Shown here: positions 1-13,595 of the stretch, one piece after another
Numbering within the stretch: the stretch's first letter is position 1
Layout of the letters: the number at the start of each line of letters is the position of its first letter
Assembly (NCBI GenBank): GCA_964556115.1
Contig: CAZKVC010000005.1
Span: forward strand, 1 to 64,000
Length of the DNA stretch: 64,000 nucleotides
Source of the DNA: Parvularcula sp964556115
GTDB lineage: Bacteria; Pseudomonadota; Alphaproteobacteria; Caulobacterales; Parvularculaceae
Direction: 5' to 3'
Position numbers and translations under genes: made by a program
The notes under the pieces: generated by a model
Seen by the model: the letters and a program-made list of their open reading frames with translations, nothing else
Told to the model about the DNA's origin: nothing
Database searches by the model: none

Positions 1-4060
<4,060 letters not shown>

Positions 4061-4162
4061 ATACCGCCCTTACCTGGACCCGTTCGGTCCCGTTGTTCGT
4101 AGGCACCTGACGGCGCCCGAAGCCGCGTTCGGCGGAACGCGGCGACCACTGGAAAGCGCCGA

Positions 4163-4189
4163 AACCCCGCGCTCGAAGGCGGCGGGGTT
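4163..4189 (-). promoter_or_regulatory. Hairpin in rpoB 5' leader
   Basis: Perfect 8-bp arms AACCCCGC and GCGGGGTT separated by 11 bases, about 100 bases upstream of the rpoB start. On the minus strand it is followed only by TTTCGG, so it is a weak terminator or attenuator candidate. No minus-strand gene lies upstream that it could terminate. Confidence 0.4.
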
Positions 4190-4279
4190 CAAAACGCCAG
4201 AAAATTCAATCTTGAATGACGAAGTCAGTTCGCACGTGCACAGCCAATCCCGGGAAGGCCGCCGACCCCGGGAGCGCGG

Positions 4280-4308
4280 GCGTTAATGCAATTGAAAGCG
4301 CTTGACAA
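4280..4308 (-). promoter_or_regulatory. Candidate rpoB promoter
   Basis: On the minus strand TTGTCA (4308-4303) is followed after 17 bases by TAACGC (4285-4280), a weak match to a housekeeping -35/-10 pair. It would give a leader of about 210 nt carrying the 4163-4189 hairpin. The same core read on the plus strand is TTGACA, so a divergent -35 element may be shared with the peptidase gene. This rests on spacing and sequence only. Confidence 0.3.
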
Positions 4309-4434
4309 GCCCTTTCGCAGCGAAAGGTTCCGCGTAGCTTTCCACAAGCTCGCGAGGTCACTGCGCGCCGTGCTCGACGCTGTGGGCCGGTGGACGATAG
4401 ACCCCGGGTGACCGTCTGTCACCTCGGAGTTTCC

Positions 4435-6384
4435 ATGAAAATTTCCACCGTCACCGCTCTGCCGCTCATCCTGGCTTCGGCTGCGTTTGCTCAGGACGAT
4501 GCCGCCAGCTGGCCATATGAAGAGGACACCCCCTCGCCCGCTCCCGCGAGTGCTGGCCTCGCCGGTAGTAAGGAAAACAATGTGGTGCGCTACTTCAAGG
4601 TGCTGGGCGCGCGGGGCGGCGAGATCTCGCCCGACGGCGAGACCGTTCTCTTCGGCAGCAGCATGACTGGCGAGGCGCAGATCTACACGGTCGACCCCGA
4701 AGGCGGCGCGCCGCGGCAGATCACCTATGGCACCGGCGTTTCGAGTTCGAGCTTCGCGCCCGATGGCCGTATTCTCATCTCCTCGGACACCGATGGGAAT
4801 GAGCGCGTCGGCTACACGCTTCTCACACAGGACGGGCGGAAGGAAGAGCGCCTGCTCGAAGCCTCCGAGGCCTTCCAGAGCTTTTTGACCTTCGACGATG
4901 ATGGCGACCGTTTCGTCTTCGCCTCCACCGCGCGCACGGGTACCGATTTCGACATCTACCTTGTCGAGGATGGCGGCGAACCTGAAGAAGTCTTCCGCGG
5001 CGAGTTCGGCTTCTATCCGCGCGCCTGGCGGCCCGGCTCCGACGATGTGATCGTCACCGAGACCCGGGGCGAGGACGGCGACGCCCTTCATATGCTCGAC
5101 GTGGTTTCGGGCGAGCTGACCACCCTCTTCGATCCCGAAGAGACCTCCGCCTATCGCAGCTTCGTCTTCGCGCCCGACGGTTCGGGCTTCTGGCTGTCGA
5201 CCAATCACGACCGCGAGTTCGCGGGGCTCGCCTTCTTCGATCTTACGGCCTTCGAGGAAGACGGCGATGCGGAAGCCGCGCTCAGCTTCATCAAGGAGCC
5301 CGAGGGCCGGGACGTGGAGAGCATCGCCCTCGCCGGCGAGCGCTATCTCGCCTACACGGAGAACGACAACGGCTACTCCCGCCTCGCCGCCATGGATCTC
5401 GACCGTAACAACCGTGAGGTGAAGCTGCCCGAGCTGCCCCGCGGCATCTACCAGCTCGACGCGGCCGATGAGGCGGCGAAGTTCGCAGTGGGCGTGATCG
5501 GGCCGACGACCCCCGGGACCGTCATGGTGCTGGATATGGAAGGGCGCCGCCCGTCCCTCACCACCGTGGCCGAGCCGCAGGATGCCGGCCTGCCGATCGA
5601 GACCTTCAAGGCGCCCCAATCGGTGCGTTTCGACGCCCGCGACGGCGTGGAACTGCAGGGCCTCTTCTACGAGCCGGATACGGAAGGCGACGCGCCGCTC
5701 CTGATCCTCGTCCATGGCGGGCCGAGCGCCCAGGCGCGGCCCTACTTCAACCCCCTCGCCCAGTATCTCCTGACCAAGGGCATCGCGGTTCTCGACCTGA
5801 ATTTCCGGGGCTCCACCGGCTTCGGCAAGACCTTCGCCCGCCTCGACAACCAGCGTAAACGGACCGACAGCGTGCGCGACGTGGCCGATGCGGCCATGTG
5901 GGCGAAGCAGCAGGACGGCATCGACGGAGAACGCGTCGGCGTCATGGGCGGCTCTTACGGCGGCTACCTGACCAATGCGGTCACAGGTTCCTACCCGGAC
6001 CTCTTTGACGCCGGGGTCAGCCTCGTCGGGGTTTCGGACTGGGTCCGGGCGCTGGAAGAGGCGTCCCCCGCCCTCAAGGCCTCGGACAGGATCGAGTATG
6101 GCGACATCAACGATCCGGAAGACCGCGAGTTCTTCGCCTCGATCTCGCCGATCAACAATGTGGGCGACATCGAAGCGGCCATGCTTTTCAGCCACGGGGT
6201 CAACGATCCGCGTGACCCGGTGACCGAAAGCGACCGCATGGTCGAGGCCCTGCGCGAACGCGGCGTGGAGGTCAGCTATCTGCGCTGGCCGGATGAAGGC
6301 CATTCGGTCCGCAAGCTCGAAAACCGCGTGCATCTGTACCAGGAGATCGCAGCCTTCCTCGAAGAGAACCTGAAGGCTGAATGA
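4435..6384 (+). CDS. S9 family prolyl oligopeptidase-type serine peptidase, exported
   Basis: Predicted exported alpha/beta-hydrolase peptidase of 649 residues. The ATG at 4435 starts a clear signal peptide (MKISTVTALPLILASAAFAQ, cleavage after about residue 19) and is preceded by a GGAG Shine-Dalgarno; an in-frame GTG at 4390 would bury the signal, so it was not chosen. The N-terminal half is a beta-propeller with repeated ISPDGETVLF-like segments. The C-terminal half has the oxyanion-side HGGP motif, nucleophile Ser507 in GGSYGGY, Asp591 in HGVNDPRDP and His623 in DEGHSV, a complete triad. It probably degrades peptides in the periplasm. Its stop overlaps the start of the downstream GST gene (ATGA), so the two are likely co-translated. 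Substrate is unknown. Confidence 0.93.
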   Translation: MKISTVTALPLILASAAFAQDDAASWPYEEDTPSPAPASAGLAGSKENNVVRYFKVLGARGGEISPDGETVLFGSSMTGEAQIYTVDPEGGAPRQITYGTGVSSSSFAPDGRILISSDTDGNERVGYTLLTQDGRKEERLLEASEAFQSFLTFDDDGDRFVFASTARTGTDFDIYLVEDGGEPEEVFRGEFGFYPRAWRPGSDDVIVTETRGEDGDALHMLDVVSGELTTLFDPEETSAYRSFVFAPDGSGFWLSTNHDREFAGLAFFDLTAFEEDGDAEAALSFIKEPEGRDVESIALAGERYLAYTENDNGYSRLAAMDLDRNNREVKLPELPRGIYQLDAADEAAKFAVGVIGPTTPGTVMVLDMEGRRPSLTTVAEPQDAGLPIETFKAPQSVRFDARDGVELQGLFYEPDTEGDAPLLILVHGGPSAQARPYFNPLAQYLLTKGIAVLDLNFRGSTGFGKTFARLDNQRKRTDSVRDVADAAMWAKQQDGIDGERVGVMGGSYGGYLTNAVTGSYPDLFDAGVSLVGVSDWVRALEEASPALKASDRIEYGDINDPEDREFFASISPINNVGDIEAAMLFSHGVNDPRDPVTESDRMVEALRERGVEVSYLRWPDEGHSVRKLENRVHLYQEIAAFLEENLKAE

Positions 6385-7010
6385 TGCTGCTCGAGTTCTT
6401 CACGAACCCCATGTCCCGCGGGCAGATCGCCCGCTGGGCTCTCGAGGAAACCGGCGCTCCTTACGAGGAGCGCCTGGTCGCCTATGGCCCGGACATGAAG
6501 TCCCCGGACTATCTGGCGGTGAACCCGATGGGCAAGGTCCCGGCCATCCGCCATGGCGGGCGCGTCGTGACCGAGGGGGCGGCGATCTGCGCCTATCTGG
6601 CGGATGCCTTCCCCGAGGCCGGGCTCGCCCCGCCAGCGGAGAAGCGTCACGACTATTACCGGTGGCTCTTCTTTGCCGCAGGGCCGGTGGAGCAGGCGGT
6701 GACCTCCCGCTCGATGAGCTGGACACCCACGGAAGAGCAGACGCGCATGGTCGGCTTCGGCAGCTACGATCTGACCTTCGATGTCCTCGACCAGTTCCTT
6801 CAGGACCGGGACTATGTCTGCGGCGAGACCTTCACCATCGCGGATGTCTATCTCGGCGCTCAGGTGATCTGGGGGCTCGAGTTCGCGACCATATCCGAAC
6901 GGCCGAGCTTCACCGCCTATCGCGACAGGCTCACCGCCCGCGATCCCTACAGGAAGGCCAAGGCGCGGGACGAGAAGCTGATCGAAGAGGCGCAGAAGGC
7001 CGGGGGCTGA
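6381..7010 (+). CDS. Glutathione S-transferase family protein
   Basis: A 209-residue cytosolic GST. The N-terminal thioredoxin-like domain has SRGQIARWALEETGAPYEE, the cis-Pro segment NPMGKVPAI at about residue 52, and the glutathione-binding TEGAAIC (the usual E-S/A pair) near residue 70. The C-terminal helical domain contains TIADVYLGAQVIW, the N-capping/hydrophobic-staple segment of GSTs. The start ATG at 6381 overlaps the upstream peptidase stop; a second ATG follows directly at 6384. The active serine is probably in MSRGQ, suggesting a theta/beta-like class. Detoxification of electrophiles is the family role; no substrate can be inferred. It is convergent with pdhC, with only 6 bp between them. 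Confidence 0.92.
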   Translation: MMLLEFFTNPMSRGQIARWALEETGAPYEERLVAYGPDMKSPDYLAVNPMGKVPAIRHGGRVVTEGAAICAYLADAFPEAGLAPPAEKRHDYYRWLFFAAGPVEQAVTSRSMSWTPTEEQTRMVGFGSYDLTFDVLDQFLQDRDYVCGETFTIADVYLGAQVIWGLEFATISERPSFTAYRDRLTARDPYRKAKARDEKLIEEAQKAGG

Positions 7011-7016
7011 GCTTCC

Positions 7017-8435
7017 CTAGAGAAGCATCGCGGCGGGGTCCTCGACGAAAGTCTTGAGCTTCGCGAGGAACCGCGCGCCCACTGCACCATCCACAACCCG
7101 GTGGTCGCAGGTCAGCGTGACGGTCATCATCGGACGGATGACCATCTCGCCGTTCCGCGCGACCACGCGGTCTTCGCCCGCGCCGACGGAGAGGATCGCA
7201 CCGTGGGGCTGGTTCACGATGGACGCAAAGCTCTTGATCCCGAACATGCCGAGGTTCGACACCGCGAATGTGCCGCCCTGGTATTCCTCGGGCTTCAGGC
7301 GCTTCTTGCGCGCCCGTCCGGCAAGGTCCCTGACTTCTTCGGAGATCTGTTTCAGGCCCTTGGTCTCCGCCTTCCAGACGATGGGCGTGATCAGCCCGCC
7401 GTCGATCGCCACGGCGACGCCGATATCGGCATGCTTGTGCATCAGGATGGCGTCGTCCGTATAGCTCGCATTCGCCTCCGGCACGGCCATCAGCGCCTGG
7501 GCGCAGGCCTTCACGACGAAATCATTGACCGAGATCTTGAAGAAGCCCTCGTCATCCTTGGAGGGCGAGGAGGCGTTCACCCTCTCGCGTGCCTGCAGAA
7601 GATTGGTCAGCTCAAGGTCGATATTGAGCGGGAAGTGCGGGACTTCCTGGTTGAAGCTCTGGTGCAGGCGCTTGGCGATGGTCTTCCGCATGCCGTCATT
7701 CTTGACCGCGGTGTAGCTGTCGGCCGGGTAGAGGCGCTCATCCACACCGGCGGCGGGCATGCCGGCCGGTTGTGGCGCGCCCGCGCCAGGCGAAGCCGGA
7801 ACGCCTTCCTTCATCGCCTTCTCGACGTCCCGCTTGACGATCCGGCCATGCGGGCCGGTGCCCGTCAGCGCTTCGAGGGGGATGTTCTCCTGCTTGGCGA
7901 TGCGCCTTGCGAGGGGCGAGGCCTTGATGCGGTCCTGACCGCCGGACGTCCCTGCGCTGACGGAGCTTTCCGCATGCCCGCCGCCGGAACCGTAAGAGCT
8001 CCTGACAGCCTCTTCAGCGCGTGCGTCCGTCGTCTGCGGACCGCTCCCGGCGCCTGCAGGAGCGCCCGCCGAGGCAGCGGCCATCGAGGAGGATGCCCCC
8101 TCGCCCGCGCCGTCATCGCTCTTCGCCTTCGGCTCGGGCTGGGCCTGCGCACCGCCGGAGAGAGAGGCTTCGTCGATGTCGTCAGCCGTCTCGCCCTCTT
8201 CGAGGATCACGGCGATCGGTGCATTGACCTTCACGCCCTCGGTGCCTTCGTCGATCAGGATCCTGCCGAGCGTCCCCTCGTCGATGGCCTCGACCTCCAT
8301 GGTCGCCTTGTCGGTCTCGATCTCGGCAATGACATCGCCGGAAGAGACCTCGTCCCCTTCCTTCTTCAGCCACTTGGCGAGCGTCCCCTCCTCCATGGTG
8401 GGTGACAGCGCGGGCATCAGAACGGGAATGGGCAT
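7017..8435 (-). CDS. pdhC: Pyruvate dehydrogenase E2: dihydrolipoamide acetyltransferase
   Basis: E2 core of the pyruvate dehydrogenase complex (472 aa), which transfers acetyl groups from lipoyl-lysine to CoA. Domains in order: an N-terminal lipoyl domain with lipoylation site Lys43 in ETDKATME; an Ala/Gly/Ser-rich linker (about 85-165); a peripheral subunit-binding domain (ASPLARRIAKQENIPLEAL, about 170-205); a second linker; and the catalytic domain ending in DHRVVDG with His445 and Asp449. The single lipoyl domain is usual for alphaproteobacteria. Its start lies 3 bp after the stop of an upstream DUF805 gene, whose last codons supply the AAGGAG ribosome site, so it is the promoter-distal gene of the pdhB block. 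The start MPIPVLMPALSP is typical of the family. Confidence 0.96.
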   Translation of the reverse strand: MPIPVLMPALSPTMEEGTLAKWLKKEGDEVSSGDVIAEIETDKATMEVEAIDEGTLGRILIDEGTEGVKVNAPIAVILEEGETADDIDEASLSGGAQAQPEPKAKSDDGAGEGASSSMAAASAGAPAGAGSGPQTTDARAEEAVRSSYGSGGGHAESSVSAGTSGGQDRIKASPLARRIAKQENIPLEALTGTGPHGRIVKRDVEKAMKEGVPASPGAGAPQPAGMPAAGVDERLYPADSYTAVKNDGMRKTIAKRLHQSFNQEVPHFPLNIDLELTNLLQARERVNASSPSKDDEGFFKISVNDFVVKACAQALMAVPEANASYTDDAILMHKHADIGVAVAIDGGLITPIVWKAETKGLKQISEEVRDLAGRARKKRLKPEEYQGGTFAVSNLGMFGIKSFASIVNQPHGAILSVGAGEDRVVARNGEMVIRPMMTVTLTCDHRVVDGAVGARFLAKLKTFVEDPAAMLL

Positions 8436-8438
8436 CGC

Positions 8439-8918
8439 TTACTCCTTGGGGCGCGGCGGCGGACCATAACGATTGTCGCCGCGAGCGCTAGGCATGACGT
8501 ACAGCCAGAAAAGGTGGATCGGCAGGAAGATCAAGACCGTGGACAAGCCGCCAAGGCCGCCCGCCGTCAGCTCATCGTCCACGGTGCGCGGCGCCTCGCC
8601 GTCGAAAAGCCGCGCCCAGCCGCCTTCTGCCGGGACATACTCCCCGAGGAAGAAGGCGAAGCCGATGGCGTAGAAGAAGAGAAAGATGACGTTCCAGCGC
8701 CCGCTGCGCCCCTGATCGTGAAGCCGCCGCCAGGGCGTGGCGATGAAAAGCGGCCAGGCGATGAGAAGCCAGACGACCGCGGTGATCCACGGGTCGTCGA
8801 GGGCATCGACCACCGCCATCAGGACAATGAAGGGCAGGAGGGCGCCAAGTGCCAGCCCTTTGCGGGAAAGGCGGCCCCTCGTGGAACCGAGGAAGTCGAG
8901 AATGCTGACCGGGCTCAT
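8439..8918 (-). CDS. DUF805 family inner-membrane protein (copy 2)
   Basis: A 159-residue membrane protein of the DUF805 type. An N-terminal SRKGLALGALLPF segment leads into about four hydrophobic helices; the family hallmark RRLHDQGRSG lies at about residue 64 and the C-terminal DNRYGPPPRP tail is present. The function of DUF805 proteins is unknown. The ATG overlaps the stop of the upstream DUF805 paralogue (ATGA at 8915-8918), and pdhC starts 3 bp after this stop, so all three are very likely co-translated. A Glu/Asp-rich loop (about 105-120) sits between helices three and four. Confidence 0.85.
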   Translation of the reverse strand: MSPVSILDFLGSTRGRLSRKGLALGALLPFIVLMAVVDALDDPWITAVVWLLIAWPLFIATPWRRLHDQGRSGRWNVIFLFFYAIGFAFFLGEYVPAEGGWARLFDGEAPRTVDDELTAGGLGGLSTVLIFLPIHLFWLYVMPSARGDNRYGPPPRPKE

Positions 8919-9397
8919 GATGCTGTCCTCGGGTCGGGGCCAAATCGGTTCGGTCCCTTCTGCCCCTTTGCCACGGCCAGAACGAGAAACTGAACGAGGC
9001 CGATGATCGCGCCGATGCGGGCGCTGCCGTCCTGAACCGGCGGCGCCGCGCTCTCGCCGCCGCGAAGGACCGCGATCCAGTCGCCGACCCTCATGGAAAG
9101 CTCATCGAGGGAGCTGACCGGCCCGATGGTGGCGAAGAGAAAGACCACCGCGACCACCACCAGGTGCCACCAGCCCGGGACGCCAAGATCATGAAGCCGG
9201 GCCATGGGCGCGGCGAAGTTGCCCGACCAGACCAGAAGCGCGAGGATGGCGCCGATGGCGAGATCGCTCACCGGGCCTAGGTCGAGCACCCGCAGGGTGA
9301 TGATGGCGATCAGCGCACCGATGTTCGGCAGGATGATATCGTAGAGAAACCACCGCCGCTGCAAACGCTGACGCGGATCGATGACCATGCCCTTCAT
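8915..9397 (-). CDS. DUF805-like inner-membrane protein (copy 1)
   Basis: A 160-residue membrane protein paralogous to the following gene. It has three or four hydrophobic helices, the MARLHDLGVPGWW motif equivalent to the DUF805 RLHDxGRSGW signature at about residue 65, and the C-terminal KGPNRFGPDP motif typical of the family. The first 20 residues are basic (MVIDPRQRLQRRWFLYD). It lies 29 bp after the upstream lipoprotein gene and overlaps the next DUF805 gene by 4 bp. An internal Met at residue 4 is an alternative start. The function is unknown; co-transcription with pdhB and pdhC is inferred from spacing. Confidence 0.8.
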   Translation of the reverse strand: MKGMVIDPRQRLQRRWFLYDIILPNIGALIAIITLRVLDLGPVSDLAIGAILALLVWSGNFAAPMARLHDLGVPGWWHLVVVAVVFLFATIGPVSSLDELSMRVGDWIAVLRGGESAAPPVQDGSARIGAIIGLVQFLVLAVAKGQKGPNRFGPDPRTAS

Positions 9398-9426
9398 GCC
9401 TGCCCCCCTTTCGCGTTCCCCGGTTC

Positions 9427-9966
9427 TTATTCACCCGGCGGCGGCGGGACGGCAAGTTCTTCTGGGCGATAGGTTCCGGGCGGAAGGCAGCTCTTCTCGC
9501 TGTCGAAGTTGGGGGTGAGGAACAGCCTCAGGGTGAGCGCCCGTTTCTGCCGCTCGAAGGCGGCGCGCATGATGCGCCAACAGGTCCCGGCCCTGTCGAG
9601 GGGCTCTTTGCTTTCCGCATCAAAAGCCCGGTACTGAATTGCGCCATGTCGCTCGCCCACCGCGTAAAGGACGTCGCGCTCGTTACCGAAGGCCATGTAG
9701 AAGATCGGAGTCTCCTCGGACCAACGCGCGCTTTCCGTGAAAAAGCGGTCGCTTTCGAAGCTCCCGTCTTCGGCGGGCATGACCGAGACGAAGCTCGAGC
9801 CGCGCGTGCCCTCGTCCGCGGCTTTCATGGCGTCGTCCATCATGACGCGGATTTCTTCTGGCGGCGGCGCGATGGCCGCGAAGCGGCCGGCCACCGTGAC
9901 CGCGCCGCGCGTGCTGCAACCGGTGAGGATCGCAGCGAGAATGAAAAAGAAGAGCCAGCGCCTCAT
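9427..9966 (-). CDS. Hypothetical lipoprotein between pdhB and DUF805 genes
   Basis: A 179-residue predicted lipoprotein with signal peptide MRRWLFFFILAAILTGC, where LTGC is the lipobox and Cys17 the lipidated residue. The mature part is mixed alpha/beta, with SFVSVMPAEDGSFESDRFF and a C-terminal pair of cysteines (in AGTCWRIM and KSCLPPG) that could form a disulfide; the end is proline-rich. No known family is recognised. It sits 77 bp after pdhB and 29 bp before the DUF805 pair on the same strand, so it probably belongs to the same transcript. Periplasmic-face location is inferred from the lipobox. Confidence 0.8.
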   Translation of the reverse strand: MRRWLFFFILAAILTGCSTRGAVTVAGRFAAIAPPPEEIRVMMDDAMKAADEGTRGSSFVSVMPAEDGSFESDRFFTESARWSEETPIFYMAFGNERDVLYAVGERHGAIQYRAFDAESKEPLDRAGTCWRIMRAAFERQKRALTLRLFLTPNFDSEKSCLPPGTYRPEELAVPPPPGE

Positions 9967-10043
9967 CGAACGACTTGCTCCCGGGAAGAAGCCGGAGGCA
10001 GAGAACGTGCCGAAGCAGATGCCGATTGCAACCCTTGCATGGC

Positions 10044-11426
<1,383 letters not shown>

Positions 11427-11497
11427 AGGGGCGGGTTCCTCAAGCAGTTTGCAAGGCGCTGACTAAAGAGAGCTTCCTCTCTCCGCAATGGGCGCTT

Positions 11498-12322
11498 TCA
11501 GGCTTCTGAGTCCTTTTCGATGGTGCGGCGCACCATACGATCGACCATGGGTGCGGGAAGAAGAGCGCGCATGAGAAGGAGCCTCTTGGCGCTTGGCGGG
11601 CAGGCATAACGGGTCTTGGGATTGGTGTCGGTCAGGGCCCGTTCGACCGCCCTGGCAACCACCACCGGGTCCGGCGCCACCTTGTGCCCGCGCTGGTGAT
11701 GCCACCGGGCATAGCGGTCGTGCCATTTCGCATAGGCGTCGAGCCGGTGCTTCTTCAGGCTCTCCTGCTCCTGATCGCCAAAGCCCGTATTGACGAAGCT
11801 CGACCGGATCACGCTGACGTCGATGCCGAAAGGCTCGACCTCCCGGCGGAGGGCGTCGCTCAGCCCTTCGAGGGCGTGTTTCGAGGCGCCGTAGACCCCC
11901 TGAAACGGCGGGACCAGGCGCCCCGTGACAGAGCCTATGTTGACGATCCGGCCTCCACCGCGCTGGCGCATCTGGGGCAGCACCGCCCGGCAGACATTGG
12001 CGACGCCGAAGACATTGACCTCGAACTGCCGCCGCCATTCGTCCAGCGGCACGGCTTCGATCGCACCCATGACGGCGACCCCGGCATTGTTGACGACGTG
12101 GTCGATGGGCGAGACCCGGGCTATCGCCGCCTCGACGGAGGCAGGGTCGGTCACGTCCATCTGCACCCCTTCGACGGCGCTCGGGCGTTCCTTCGTAAGC
12201 TCCGCCAGAGGCTCTTCGCGCCGGCCGGCCGCGATGATGTGGAAGCCCTCCTCGGCCAGGTAGAGCGCGCAAGCCCGGCCGATGCCGCTTCCCGCTCCCG
12301 TAATCAGCACACGTCCGCGCAT
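11498..12322 (-). CDS. SDR family NAD(P)-dependent oxidoreductase (classical)
   Basis: A 274-residue short-chain dehydrogenase/reductase. The cofactor motif TGAGSGIG is at residues 8-15, NNAG at about 78, the catalytic Ser in IGSVTG, and YGASK provides the Tyr and Lys of the active site; the IRSSFVNTGF segment follows. The 40-residue C-terminal extension rich in Arg and hydrophobics (RLLLMRALLPAPMVDRMVRRTIE) resembles membrane-associated retinol/steroid-dehydrogenase-like SDRs. The start lies 2 bp after the stop of the small membrane protein gene. It is the gene directly upstream of pdhB, in the place usually held by pdhA. Substrate is unknown. Confidence 0.92.
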   Translation of the reverse strand: MRGRVLITGAGSGIGRACALYLAEEGFHIIAAGRREEPLAELTKERPSAVEGVQMDVTDPASVEAAIARVSPIDHVVNNAGVAVMGAIEAVPLDEWRRQFEVNVFGVANVCRAVLPQMRQRGGGRIVNIGSVTGRLVPPFQGVYGASKHALEGLSDALRREVEPFGIDVSVIRSSFVNTGFGDQEQESLKKHRLDAYAKWHDRYARWHHQRGHKVAPDPVVVARAVERALTDTNPKTRYACPPSAKRLLLMRALLPAPMVDRMVRRTIEKDSEA

Positions 12323-12324
12323 GG

Positions 12325-12582
12325 TCAGTCCTCTCCCCCGAACTCTCGGCGCAGTTCGCCGTCGATATCAAGCCGCCTCTCCAGCCCCGCAGCGAGCTTC
12401 TTCGCCCGCCTGAGAACGATGAACTCGATCGTGGGCACCGTGAACATGGTGGTAATCAGGACCTTCAGCGGCAGGGGCGGGTCAACGCCGACCGTGCCCA
12501 CGAGCCAGCTCATGAACAGAACGACCGGGTAGACGCCGAGCCAGATGAAGAAGGCGAGCAGGACTTTGTCGCGCCAGGTCAT
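12325..12582 (-). CDS. Small two-helix membrane protein, unknown function
   Basis: An 85-residue protein with two hydrophobic segments (VLLAFFIWLGVYPVVLFMSWL, split by Gly/Pro, at about 7-27, and LKVLITTMFTVPTIEFIVL at about 38-57), then a charged helix RRAKKLAAGLERRLDIDGELRREF. No family is recognised. It ends 2 bp before the downstream SDR start, which argues that it is a real gene translated with it. The arrangement resembles small membrane partners of lipid-modifying enzymes, but that is speculation. Confidence 0.7.
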   Translation of the reverse strand: MTWRDKVLLAFFIWLGVYPVVLFMSWLVGTVGVDPPLPLKVLITTMFTVPTIEFIVLRRAKKLAAGLERRLDIDGELRREFGGED

Positions 12583-12654
12583 GCCCCATCAACACGGATC
12601 ATTCTTTATCCTCTCGGCCGGCACTCCGGTTCTGTCCGTAGGCGTTGCCGCATG

Positions 12655-13449
12655 TCAGATCTTCATGGACTGACTGGCGTCGCCCAAGGTCGTGCCGCCC
12701 TCCACCTCGAGAATGGTGCCGGTGACATAGTCGGCGCCGGGCGAAGTCAGCCACAGGGCAGCATCGGCGATATCGTCCCTGTTGCCGAACTTCTTGAGTG
12801 CCAGCGCCTGGCGGTATTTCTCGTGCATCTCTTCGCTGGGTGCGAGGCGGGCCATGCCTTCGGTTCCTTCGATGGGACCGGGGCTGATGGCGTTCACCCG
12901 CACCCCCTCGATGCCCCACTCCATGGCGAGGCATTTGACAAGCATGTTCACTCCGGCCTTGGCGGCACAGACATGGGACTGGAAGAGCCATGGCTGGGTG
13001 GCTTGCGGCGCGGTGATCGCAATGAAGCTGGCGCCCGGGCGGGTCGCCTTGTGGACTGCCGCGCGGAAGACGTTGAACGTGCCCAGCAGGTCGATATCGA
13101 TCACCGACTTGAAGGCGTTGGCCGACATCTGCGCCGCGCCCGCGGGAAAGTTGCCTGCCTGCCCGGCAAGGCACATGTCGATCGGCCCCATCCGGTCCGC
13201 ACAGGCAGCTATCGCCTCCTCCATATCGGGATAGCTTCGCGCGTCGACCGAGCGGCCATCGGCCTCGGCCGCGCCCGCCTCCTTCAGCATGGCGACGGTT
13301 GCCTCGACCTTCTCGATCGAGCGGCTGACGACGAAGACCTTCGCCCCGGCCTCGGCGAAGCGCCGGGCGATCTGCTCGTTGATGCCGGAGGTCGCGCCGG
13401 ACATGAAACAGGTCTTGCCGGACATGTCGTAGGTCGGTGGGTTCGTCAT
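12655..13449 (-). CDS. SDR family oxidoreductase, 2,4-dienoyl-CoA reductase-like
   Basis: A 264-residue Rossmann protein of the SDR superfamily. The glycine motif reads SGATSGIN at about residues 17-24, with Asn instead of the last Gly, and the classical YxxxK is replaced by a SHVCAAKAG segment. Both fit the divergent 2,4-dienoyl-CoA reductase-like branch rather than classical SDRs. The C-terminal SPGADYVTGTILEVEGG substrate-end motif is intact. The start ATG at 13447-13449 follows an AAGG. It is separated by 72 bp from the small membrane protein gene on the same strand. A role in unsaturated fatty-acyl-CoA metabolism is a family-based guess. Confidence 0.88.
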   Translation of the reverse strand: MTNPPTYDMSGKTCFMSGATSGINEQIARRFAEAGAKVFVVSRSIEKVEATVAMLKEAGAAEADGRSVDARSYPDMEEAIAACADRMGPIDMCLAGQAGNFPAGAAQMSANAFKSVIDIDLLGTFNVFRAAVHKATRPGASFIAITAPQATQPWLFQSHVCAAKAGVNMLVKCLAMEWGIEGVRVNAISPGPIEGTEGMARLAPSEEMHEKYRQALALKKFGNRDDIADAALWLTSPGADYVTGTILEVEGGTTLGDASQSMKI

Positions 13450-13595
13450 GGTCTCAGCCTTTCTTCGGGCGCATCGGCAGGTGTTTTAAAGTTCACAAAA
13501 GCTGACGTAGGCGTGAGAGGTACCGGGGCCAGTAAAACTAAGTCCTCTTCGAGCGGCTGCCTTGTCGCACCGCATCCAAGAGGAGGAACGACCCC

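Larger units (their letters stand above)
4061..4434. other. Gene-free divergent intergenic region between rpoB and S9 peptidase
   Basis: 374 bp without a supportable gene. It must carry the promoters of both rpoB (minus) and the peptidase (plus). It holds an 8-bp inverted repeat (4163-4170 with 4182-4189, AACCCCGC/GCGGGGTT) that would form a hairpin in the rpoB leader RNA, a second perfect hairpin at 4311-4327 (CCTTTCG, 3-nt loop, CGAAAGG), and a promoter-like TTGACA/TTGTCA core near 4302. No ribosomal protein gene or remnant of rplL was seen. Confidence 0.7.

Noticed and set aside
13550..13575. Sigma-54 promoter before the PEP-CTERM-like gene
   Set aside because: Only the minimal GG-N10-GC spacing is met; flanking consensus bases are poor.
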